Below, piece after piece: positions 54,234 through 64,000 of a DNA stretch of 64,000 bases (its first letter is position 1; every line of letters starts with the position of its first letter). The position numbers and the translations under genes were made by a program. Below the pieces are notes generated by a model, which was given only the letters and a program-made list of their open reading frames with translations, ran no database searches and was not told where the DNA came from. This stretch comes from Lamellibrachia satsuma (Eukaryota; Annelida; Polychaeta; Sabellida; Siboglinidae): positions 62,001-126,000 of the forward strand of contig BSQZ01000109.1 of assembly GCA_033239005.1 (NCBI GenBank), in the 5' to 3' direction.

Positions 54234-54327
54234 AGAAGAGGTCGTGCACGGTGGTCAGGAGTTGTGTTTCACAAGAAAAGAGAAGAGGTCGTGCACGGTG
54301 GTCAGGAGTTGTGTTTCACAAGAAAAG
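54234..54327 (-). repeat. 47-bp direct duplication in LINE RT
   Basis: Two copies starting AGAAGAGGTCGTGCACGGTG at 54234 and 54281, duplicating the FSCETQLLTTVHDL coding part. Confidence 0.93.
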
Positions 54328-54396
54328 CCTGCTCTGAACCAATGGTTGAGATGTATCAGAAAGTTGTGTTTTTCGAGATAGGTTTTTTTATTTAAT

Positions 54397-55270
54397 TGAA
54401 TTAAAAACCTTTATTGTCCATTAAATGTATCACATAAAGTGAAAATTTTCCTTTGGGCTCACATTGTTAAGGTATAAACAATAAGACAAATGATTAATAT
54501 ATGAGACAAGTAAAACATATAAAACATGTTTGTGAGTATTGTACATCATTGCTATCCCTTCAATTCAATTTCAGCACACGCATGTACAGACACAATTGCT
54601 CATTTAATACTTATTAATTGTCATGAGATGGCAGTAGATGATGTGCTCAAGGAGCTTACATGTGAGCTTTCAATCGTAACATGGAACATTCAATTGTATC
54701 CTCTTGCGAGGGAGTTAGTAGAATTGATTGAGCCGTGTCATGGCCGCTTCTGTAGTGGCTCGTGAGAGATGGAATCCACAGCAGAGTCCATATTTACCCC
54801 CTACATGTGTAGGATCTTTTACTTCCCCTAGCATAGACACTAGGATGACGGGACCAACGTTCCCATTTGGATGACACTTCCTGGCGTGTCAGGGGCTGTT
54901 TTATGAAGAGAATGCTGCTAATGTACACAAACATATGGGATGCACTGCATTCTGCAAGAGCACGTGTAACAAAAACTATAGTCACACTGATTGTATTGTC
55001 ATAGGTGACACTAAAGTGACGTTTAGATGCATTGCACAGGGGTAATCAGTCACTCAAAACATCACCGACTCCAATTTCGATTACACTTAGCACAGTTGTT
55101 GGCTCACATGAGAACATTAAAACTGCAAATGAAAAAAATTTTGTCAAATATAATTGAAGATATAGGTCATTGAACTTTGACCTGATTTGCTTACTGACCA
55201 TTACATTAATGCCCATAACTCCACTTCTAAAAAAGCTAGAAAAGCAAGTGAAATATCATTTGAAAGCCAG
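54397..55270. other. Dispersed-repeat-like sequence, no gene
   Basis: On the minus strand GGACAATAAAGGTTTTTAAT near 54395-54414 looks like the 3' end of a retroposon. Nothing else recognised up to the array. Confidence 0.35.
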
Positions 55271-55274
55271 TAGA

Positions 55275-57355
55275 TCGACGCATAACTGTATGGTACACTT
55301 ACAAGTAACATATTTATCATAACTGTATGGTAGAATTACAAGTAACATATTTATCATAACTGTATGGTACAATTACAAGTAACATATTTATCATAACTGT
55401 ATGGTAGAATTACAAGTAACATATTTATCATAACTGTATGGTAGAATTACAAGTAGCATATTTATCATAACTGTATGGTACAATTACAAGTAACATATTT
55501 ATCATAACTGTATGGTACAATTACAAGTAACATATTTATCATAACTGTATGATACAATTACAAGTAACATATTTATCATAACTGTATGGTACAATTACAA
55601 GTAACATATTTATCATAACTGTATGGTAGAATTACAAGTAGCATATTTATCATAACTGTATGGTAGAATTACAAGTAACATATTTATCATAACTGTATGG
55701 TACAATTACAAGTAACATATTTATCATAACTGTATGGTAGAATTACAAGTAACATATTTATCATAACTGTATGGTAGAATTACAAGTAACATATTTATCA
55801 TAACTGTATGGTACAATTACAAGTAACATATTTATCATAACTGTATGATACAATTACAAGTAACATATTTATCATAACTGTATGGTACAATTACAAGTAA
55901 CATATTTATCATAACTGTATGGTAGAATTACAAGTAACATATTTATCATAACTGTATGGTACAATTACAAGTAACATATTTATCATAACTGTATGGTAGA
56001 ATTACAAGTAACATATTTATCATAACTGTATGGTAGAATTACAAGTAACATATTTATCATAACTGTATGGTACAATTACAAGTAACATATTTATCATAAC
56101 TGTATGATACAATTACAAGTAACATATTTATCATAACTGTATGGTAGAATTACAAGTAACATATTTATCATAACTGTATGGTACAATTACAAGTAACATA
56201 TTTATCATAACTGTATGGTAGAATTACAAGTAACATATTTATCATAACTGTATGGTACAATTACAAGTAACATATTTATCATAACTGTATGGTAGAATTA
56301 CAAGTAACATATTTATCATAACTGTATGGTAGAATTACAAGTAACATATTTATCATAACTGTATAGTACAATTACAAGTAACATATTTATCATAACTGTA
56401 TGGTACAATTACAAGTAACATATTTATCATAACTGTATGGTACACTTACAAGTAACATATTTATCATAACTGTATGGTACAATTACAAGTAACATATTTA
56501 TCATAACTGTATGGTACACTTACAAGTAACATATTTATCATAACTGTATGGTACAATTACAAGTAACATATTTATCATAACTGTATGGTACAATTACAAG
56601 TAACATATTTATCATAACTGTATGGTACAATTACAAGTAACATATTTATCATAACTGTATGGTACACTTACAAGTAACATATTTATCATAACTGTATGGT
56701 AGAATTACAAGTAACATATTTATCATAACTGTATGGTAGAATTACAAGTAACATATTTATCATAACTGTATGGTAGAATTACAAGTAACATATTTATCAT
56801 AACTGTATGGTACAATTACAAGTAACATATTTATCATAACTGTATGGTAGAATTACAAGTAACATATTTATCATAACTGTATGGTACAATTACAAGTAAC
56901 ATATTTATCATAACTGTATGGTACAATTACAAGTAACATATTTATCATAACTGTATGGTACAATTACAAGTAACATATTTATCATAACTGTATGGTACAA
57001 TTACAAGTAACATATTTATCATAACTGTATGGTACAATTACAAGTAACATATTTATCATAACTGTATGGTAGAATTACAAGTAACATATTTATCATAACT
57101 GTATGGTAGAATTACAAGTAACATATTTATCATAACTGTATGGTACAATTACAAGTAACATATTTATCATAACTGTATGATACAATTACAAGTAACATAT
57201 TTATCATAACTGTATGGTACAATTACAAGTAACATATTTATCATAACTGTATGGTAGAATTACAAGTAACATATTTATCATAACTGTATGGTACAATTAC
57301 AAGTAACATATTTATCATAACTGTATGGTAGAATTACAAGTAACATATTTATCAT
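55275..57355. repeat. 37-bp satellite, about 56 copies
   Basis: Core CATAACTGTATGGTACAATT followed by ACAAGTAACATATTTAT. Variants: GGTAGAATT, GGTACACTT, GATACAATT and GTAGCATA. The GATACAATT variant recurs at about 55548, 55844 and 56103, spaced by 8 and 7 units, indicating higher-order blocks. Confidence 0.97.
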
Positions 57356-57744
57356 ACTATTGACCTTTTACCTCAGATACCCAAAAAATATATCCTCAAA
57401 TTTTTTTTATTTTTTACAATATCCTATACCATTGCATAAGAGTCCCTGAAAATATTAGGATGGGCAAATAATAATGTCCAGAGATACATTAAATTTAGTA
57501 CAGCAGGGCGACTTATCTTTGGTCTGTAGATCAGTAAATGCATCATTGAATTTTTCCCAAGCATATTGAGCCAATTTACCAATCCTGTATGAATCATCTA
57601 CATACAATTATCTAGGTATACTAGATCAATTTTCTTGGTTTAAAATGATAAACTAATAAGCGAGTAAAAACAATTTTAACTTAGGAATATGATTGTGTTC
57701 TAGATATCAACAAGAATGAAAACTGGCTCAACTAACATTGTGGT
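57356..57744. other. AT-rich spacer between two satellites
   Basis: Nothing recognised. Confidence 0.35.
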
Positions 57745-59545
57745 GTTAGAGATACACCAACATTGTCTTCACCTGTGGTGTTAGAGATACACTAACATTG
57801 TCTTCCCCTGTGCCGTTAGAGATACACTAACATTGTCTTCACCTGTGGTGCTAGAGATACACTAACATTGTCTTCACATGTGGTGTTAGAGATACACTAA
57901 CATTGTCTTCACCTGTGGTGTTAGAGATACACTAACATTGTCTTCCCCTGTGGAGTCAGAGATACACTAACATTGTCTTCCCCTGTGGAGTCAGATATAC
58001 ACTAACATTGTCTTCCCCTGTGGAGTCAGAGATACACTAACATTGTCTTCACCTGTGGTGTTAGAGATACACTAACATTGTCTTCCACTGTGGTGTTAGA
58101 GATACACTAACAATGTCTTCCCCTGTGGAGTCAGAGATACACTAACATTGTCTTCACCTGTGGTGTTAGAGATACACTAACATTGTCTTTCCCTGTGGAG
58201 TCAGAGATACACTAACATTGTCTTCCCCTGTGGAGTCAGAGATACACTAACATTGTCTTCCCCTGTGGTGTTAGAGATACACTAACAATGTCTTCCCATG
58301 TGGTGTTAGAGATACACTAACATTGTCTTCCCCTGTGGTGTTAGAGATACACTAACACTGTCTTCCCCTGTGGAGTCAGAGATACACTAACATTGTCTTC
58401 ACCTGTGGTGTTAGAGATACACTAACATTGTCTTCCCCTGTGGTGTTAGAGATACACTAACAATGTCTTCCCATGTGGTGTTAGAGATACACTAACATTG
58501 TCTTCCCCTGTGGTGTTAGAGATACACTAATATTGTCTTCCCTGTGGTGTTAGAGATACACTAACATTGTCTTCACCTGTGGTGTTAGAGATACACTAAC
58601 ATTGTCTTTCCCTGTGGAGTCAGAGATACACTAACATTGTCTTCACCTGTGGTGTTAGAGATACACTAACATTGTCTTCCCCTGTGGAGTCAGAGATACA
58701 CTAACATTGTCTTCCCCTGTGGTGTTAGAGATACACTAACATTGTCTTCTCCTGTGGTGTTAGAGATACACTAATATTGTCTTCCCATGTGGTGTTAGAG
58801 ATACACTAATATTGTCTTCCCATGTGGTGTTAGAGATACACTAACATTGTCTTCCCCTGTGGTGTTAGAGATACACTAATATTGTCTTCCCATGTGGTGT
58901 TAGAGATACACTAATATTGTCTTCCCTGTGGTGTTAGAGATACACTAACATTGTCTTCCCCTGTGGTGTTAGAGATACACTAATATTGTCTTCCCATGTG
59001 GTGTTAGAGATACACTAACATTGTCTTCCCCTGTGGTGTTAGAGATACACTAATATTGTCTTCTCATGTGGTGTTAGAGATACACTAACATTGTCTTCCC
59101 CTGTGGTGTTAGAGATACACTAACAATGTCTTCCCATGTGGTGTTAGAGATACACTAACATTGTCTTCCCCTGTGGTGTTAGAGATACACTAATATTGTC
59201 TTCCCTGTGGTGTTAGAGATACACTAACATTGTCTTCCCCTGTGGTGTTAGAGATACACTAATATTGTCTTCCCTGTGGTGTTAGAGATACACTAACATT
59301 GTCTTCCCATGTGGTGTTAGATATACACTAACATTGTTTTCCACTGTAGTGTTAGAGATACACTAACATTGTCTTCCCCTGTGGTGTTAGAGATACACTA
59401 ATATTGTCTTCCCTGTGGTGTTAGAGATACACTAACAATGTCTTCCCATGTGGTGTTAGATATACACTAACATTGTCTTCCTCTGTGGTGTTAGAGATAC
59501 ACTAACATTGTCTTCCCCTGTAGTGTTAGAGATACACTGGCATAT
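57745..59545. repeat. 35-bp satellite, about 51 copies
   Basis: Core AGAGATACACTAACATTGTC followed by TTCCCCTGTGGTGTT. Variants GGAGTCAG for GGTGTTAG, ACCTG/CATG for CCCTG, AATATTG for AACATTG. Some copies are one base shorter (CTTCCCTG). Variant types cluster: GAGTC forms lie left of about 58.7 kb and AATATT forms lie to the right. Confidence 0.97.
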
Positions 59546-59589
59546 CCAACAAACAGTGACAATTTCCCCTTCGTGTATTGTTGAAACTT

Positions 59590-59830
59590 TTAAACAGTTG
59601 AATCAAAATGCTATTTATTTTAAATGCATCTAAGGACAAGCATAATTTAAATACTTTGAAGGCATTTTAATTGTTTGTCCTTAGATACAAACAAGAACTA
59701 ACAAAGGCTTTATTAGTTCTTGCTTGGCACCCATTTGAAGAGATGCCCGGATGTCAAAAAGACCTATGCAAAATAATGCTAAAGCCAATTGTTATGGTGA
59801 CATAAATTTCACAGAAAAACTTGGGGATCC
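59590..59830 (-). repeat. Dispersed repeat, copy 2
   Basis: Inverted partner of 48236-48480 (see that entry). Confidence 0.65.
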
Positions 59831-60014
59831 TTTTTTGTGAGGCTCCCCTTCTAAAATCAACAAGTATAACCCAAAGAAGTCTTGATAAAAATGTGGTGCT
59901 TTTGTCCTCCAAAAAGTGACCTAACCGCCCTGACTATAAGTAGCACGACACACGAATACTAAACTAAGACAGGAACAGCTCTGCTTAGTGAATTAATGAC
60001 AATTTTGATTCAAT

Positions 60015-60935
60015 GAACATCCCATGGGACATACCACTGGACATCCATGGGACATACCACTGGACATCCATGGGACATACCACTGGACATCCATGGGACA
60101 TACCACTGGACATCCATGGGACATACCACTGGACGTCCCATGGGACATACCACTGGACATCCATGGGACATACCACTGGACATCCATGGGACATACCACT
60201 GGACATCCATGGGACATACCACTGGACATCCATGAGACATACCACTGGACATCCATGGGACATACCACTGGACATCCATGGGACATACCACTGGACATCC
60301 ATGGGACATACCACCGGACATCCATGGGACATACCACTGGACATCCATGGGACATACCACTGGACATCCATGAGATATACCACTGGACATCCATGGGACA
60401 TACCACTGGACATCCATGAGATATACCACTGGACATCCATGAGACATACCACTGGACATCCATGAGATATACCACTGGACATCCATGGGATATACCACTG
60501 GACATCCCATGGGATATACCACTGGACATCCATGGGACATACCACTGGACATCCATGAGATATACCACTGGACACCCACGGGACATACCACTGGACATCC
60601 ATGGGATATACCACTGGACATCCCATGGGATATACCACTGGACATCTATGGGACATACCACTGGACACCCACGGGACATACCACTGGACATCCATGGGAC
60701 ATACCACTGGACACCCACGGGACATGCCACTGGACACCCACGGGACATGCCACTGGACACCCACGGGACATACCACTGGACATCCACGGGACATGCCACT
60801 GGACACCCACGGGACATACCACTGGACACCCACGGGACATGCCACTGGACACCCACGGACATGCCACTGGACACCCACGGGACATGCCACTGGACACCCA
60901 CGGGACATGCCACTGGACACCCACGGGACATGGAC
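60015..60935. repeat. 23-bp satellite, about 40 copies
   Basis: Unit GGACATCCATGGGACATACC plus ACT. Up to about 60560 copies have ATCCATGG or ATCCATGAG; from there to the right ACCCACGG forms dominate and TACC becomes TGCC. No unit form contains a stop in any of the three phases on either strand, so long open frames exist in all six frames (up to 326 codons); they are not genes. Confidence 0.97.
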
Positions 60936-61638
60936 TATGATAATAATATAATAACAATAAATCATTATTTTTCCGTTGCAATCGTAAGATTGAATAAAAG
61001 AGAAAGACCATGATATATACCATGGAACTCAACCTCCCATAAGACATAACCTTGCATAACCATCACAACCATGAAATGCATACAAAGCCAAACTATGTCC
61101 CGAGCTGGAGGTATCTCTGATTCCACACCACATGAATAGTGATATAGCTAAATGCACATAAAACATGGTATTTATTGAAAATAATACTAATAGTTATATT
61201 AGGGCTCTCTCTAATTTAATTATTGATAATTCATTAATATATTTGTAAATATAATCATAGCAGTAATTGCTCCCATCTATAACAATAAGTGTTTAATTTA
61301 ATTCAATATATACTGAATATCTGAATACTTTTACTTATCTAACTATTTGGAGATATACCAAATGATTAGAAACATTGATTTTTGGAGACACATTTAATTG
61401 ATTTATATTTTTATGATATGGAGATTTGATTAACATCCTATGTGAGACACAACTGAACGTTCACAGAATATACACTAAAATAACATAATAATAATAATTT
61501 ATTTTCTGTTGCAATCAGATTGAATAAAATAGGATTACCATTGGAAATACCATAGGACTCCTCTTGGATATGGATACCCATGGATTATATGCAGTGCTTG
61601 ACTGTCCCTTGGGGGTATACCCCCTGCATTTACCCACA

Positions 61639-61640
<2 letters not shown>
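60936..61640. other. AT-rich sequence with a related pair of short repeats
   Basis: ATTTTCTGTTGCAATCAGAT at 61500-61519 has a counterpart at 60965-60995 (TTTTTCCGTTGCAATC), both followed by TGAATAAAA. No gene seen. Confidence 0.4.

Positions 61641-61707
<67 letters not shown>
61641..61707. repeat. (AT)n microsatellite
   Basis: About 33 AT dinucleotides. Confidence 0.97.
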
Positions 61708-61710
<3 letters not shown>

Positions 61711-62235
61711 AAAATACAAATTATGTTCCAAATGTGCTTCGTTGAATTGCCTGTTAAATTTACCACATATTTACATGTATGTAGGTGTGTATTTGAGTCA
61801 CAAACGTGTATAAGAATTGTTGTTGTTTATGTTGGAAGACAATATAAAATGTTTTTTTTTGTTAAATAAAACAATAGCTTAATCATTAGGGACACTGATT
61901 TTCCACGATCGCGGAAAATGGACAGAATTCACGGAATCAGTTGTTTGAAAAGTGAAAATTCCTTGCTTGCGAAAAATTTGCAGAATCCACGAAACTGATG
62001 TTTCGAAGCCGAATTGAACTTTTCTAACTGAAATTCCAAATTGCACAAACAACATTAAAAATCTACAGGTATATTCTGCACTATGTTAAGGATGATTTAT
62101 GGCTTCTAAACAGCTGGATGCCAAACTAAGTACGTTACACGGCCGCTATGTTACGCAGCAGGCGTTCACTCACACTCACACAGGCCGCGCGGAGGCAGTT
62201 GGTTCAGGCTGCGGTATATAATTTGTGTACAATTA
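61708..62235. other. Unassigned; contains an inverted motif
   Basis: TTTTCCACGATCGCGGAAAA at 61900-61919 is a near-perfect palindrome followed by similar words (ATTCACGGAATC, ATCCACGAAACTG). No gene recognised. Confidence 0.35.
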
Positions 62236-63010
62236 AAAACTGTTTAACATATCAATGAAACAGTGATACAATGGTCTTTATACTGATATAAAAGATTTTT
62301 AAAAGTTTGCGCTGTAGATAATTGTGTATGTATACTAATTACAACCTTACGTGCTGCATTTAGTTCATCTGTATGCTGAACACTAGTCTTGACAGCTACT
62401 CGAGGTGGTAGGATGGCTGAGCCTGCTTTGTTGCATATATCAACATATCCTTGTACGAGTTGGTTTGGGTTCATTCCAATGTATCACAGTCAGTTGAAAT
62501 TCGATGTTCAGTGCGAGACTACATCTTGATTCGTTGTGATTGTATCCCAGTAAAGTCTGGGCCTGGCTGGGTTCTTCTTTGCTCTCCCGCTGAGCCTTAA
62601 CTTTGCACACACAATCCTGTGATCAGAGCCAACGGGGTCGGAAGAGGAGTGTGCCTGAGAATCCATGATGCTGTTTCTCCCTCTATTCAGGCATAGAATG
62701 AAATCTATTTGAGATTAGAATTTATTTGGTGCTCGGAAAGTCCAAATTCTTGATTTTGGTATTCAGAAGAGAGTGTTAGTCATCAGAACGTTTTGCTCTG
62801 GTATGAAATCAAGAAGAAGCTGACCGTTTTTGTTAATGTTGGTGTGGTATGAAAAACATTTGAGACTTGAGCACTGAAATCACCTCTGATTAGAAGACAT
62901 GTATGTGGAGGGATGTGCAATACTGTCTGGCTAAGGCTTTCGTAGAACTCTTCAATGTCTGTTTCATCACTGACATCTGTCAGAGAACAGCATGATATGA
63001 CATGAGCTTA
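62236..63010 (-). pseudogene. LINE AP-endonuclease fragment
   Basis: Minus-strand blocks: NKNGQLLLDFIPEQNVLMTN, IWTFRAPNK, SQIDFILCLNRGRNSIMDS and GSDHRIVCAKL, the end of an APE-type endonuclease (the DY/DF.L and SDHR catalytic region), then a linker MNPNQLVQGYVDICNKAG. An upstream block corresponding to GDFNA is not clean. Stops are present in places and RT is missing. Confidence 0.8.
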
Positions 63011-63638
63011 AAGGTTACCTTTAAAGGTGCCTCATCAATTCGAATTTCTGCTCGTCTCATTTCAAATAAATTTTGCGAAAATTCAATCCAATCTAGTATC
63101 CACTACTATGTGATAGCTCGCTTGTGCAACTTTTGTATGTAGTTTTTGTGAAATCATCAGACAAAATATTAAATTACTTAATTCTACATGCTGAATTTAT
63201 TGAAGTGAATATGGAAATGCTGAAAACTCTTGGTGAAGTTTCATAACTTTGTCGTGTGATCGGCGAGAGGATGGAAGTCACGCCCATAATCAGCCTTGAC
63301 TCCAGAAAGTGTTTACCGTTATGGATATCCACTATTTTGAACCTTACCAGATCTAACGACTAAGATCAATTCTTTCGATGATTTGAAGAAAAAAAACGCA
63401 CTTTCTAATTAAACTGACTGTGGATATTACTTAAACTATTCACACACTACATATTAGGACATCATCTTTTCAAAATGGCCTATCCTCCTTAGCTTCTTGG
63501 CACCTCCATCCATCTGTTGACGACTTTTTGCATTGTACGTGGTCACAAGAATGCCTAATCCTTTGGTTTTGTTGCGCCACTGAGCTCGGATTTTCCGAGG
63601 ATATTGGCGCCAAAGAAGTCTTTTTATTATTAAAAAAC
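63011..63638. other. Unassigned sequence
   Basis: A minus-strand frame (63454-63654; YPRKIRAQWRNKTKGLG) has no recognised domain and runs into the last array. Confidence 0.3.
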
Positions 63639-64000
63639 CTTTCGTTGTTCTCACATCATATTATAAGATAAGCAGCGACTGTCTAGTTGCCCAGGGCAGG
63701 GCGACAAAGACATTTCATTGTTCTCACATCATATTATAAGATAAGCTGTGACTGTCTAGTTGCCCAGGACAGGGTGACAAAGACCTTTCATTGTTCTCAC
63801 ACCATATTATAAGATAAGTTGTGACTGTCTAGTTGCCCAGGGCAGGGCGACAAAGACCTTTCATTATTCTCACATCATATTATAAGATAAGTTATGACTG
63901 TCTAGTTGCCCAGGGCAGGGCGACAAAGTCCTTTCGTTGTTCTCACACCATATTATAAGATAAGTTGTGACTGTCTGGTTGCCCAGGGCAGGGCGACAAA
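63639..64000. repeat. 73-bp satellite, at least 5 copies, runs off the window
   Basis: TTCTCACATCATATTATAAG recurs every 73 bp from 63648; GACTGTCTAGTTGCCCAGGG is the second half. The array continues past 64000. Confidence 0.96.

Larger units (their letters stand above)
52795..54350 (-). pseudogene. Jockey-like LINE RT fragment carrying two minisatellites
   Basis: Minus-strand order: GFSCETQLLTTVHDLFSSFD, MAILDFRKALDTVPHRKLL, YGIAGITLKWLENFL, REVPVDSGVPQGT, [38-bp array], FFLCHINDLPASVKSQI, HLFTDDCLLYR (catalytic box with Thr in place of Ala), LQNDLKQLEKWTKD, [31-bp array], MTFNTNKCYIL, KKANSTLGFLRRNIRHC and a decayed C-terminus. Both ends are truncated. Outside the arrays the RT is recognisable and otherwise continuous, so the arrays arose inside it. 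Confidence 0.9.

Noticed and set aside
59985..61047. Long frames on both strands over the 23-bp array (CPMDVQWYVPW and TGHPWDIPLDI types)
   Set aside because: All six frames are open because the unit lacks stops; this is not evidence of coding.

Overview
This window is eukaryotic, and looks like repeat-dense nuclear DNA from an invertebrate animal, most likely marine. The evidence is spliced exons with GT/AG borders, CR1-, RTE- and Jockey-like non-LTR retrotransposons, Ty3/Gypsy LTR elements with a SCAN/Gmr1-like gag, and animal-type leucine-rich-repeat and DUF4806 exons. No bacterial operons, rRNA, tRNA or CRISPR were seen. The phylum cannot be settled by reading alone. By my tally about a third of the 64 kb is tandem repeat: some 35 unrelated arrays with units of 16 to 160 bp.

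Left part (1-10.2 kb): a 93-bp satellite, two minus-strand LINE fragments and a 22-bp array lead to a clear nested insertion. A Ty3/Gypsy element (element B, 6088-10178) has two 125-bp LTRs, a primer-binding-like site, a polypurine tract and a perfect 5-bp target duplication (GGGTC). It sits inside the gag frame of a second Gypsy-type element (element A). B is decayed and itself carries a minus-strand LINE fragment (9104-9905), so the nesting is three deep.

Element A (gag to about 15.06 kb) occurs again as A' at 29.1-34.57 kb. Both copies keep gag capsid, zinc knuckle and aspartic protease remnants but no reverse transcriptase or integrase that I can find. Both contain the same chain of internal minisatellites, with different copy numbers at each one. 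Between them lie a nearly complete CR1 element (16.93-20.07 kb), a 1.8-kb array with higher-order structure, an RTE-like fragment on the minus strand and the exons of a DUF4806-domain gene (26.2-28.2 kb).

Right part (35-64 kb): large minisatellites (30, 36, 46, 25, 31, 26, 37, 35, 23 and 73 bp) are separated by a minus-strand leucine-rich-repeat gene with six phase-compatible exons (39.27-41.48 kb), a possible OTU-like fragment, a second mosaic CR1 copy (50.14-52.79 kb), a minus-strand LINE whose RT domain is broken by two minisatellites (52.8-54.35 kb), and a LINE endonuclease fragment (62.2-63.0 kb).

The most unusual theme is that several minisatellites have a unit that is a piece of retroelement coding sequence: gag capsid helix, RNase H core, the RT VPQG motif, the RT segment after the catalytic box, and the protease linker. 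Normal domain sequence resumes on each side, so these arrays were born inside mobile elements. The two A copies show them still changing in copy number. The only convincing host genes are the LRR and DUF4806 loci, both incomplete here.
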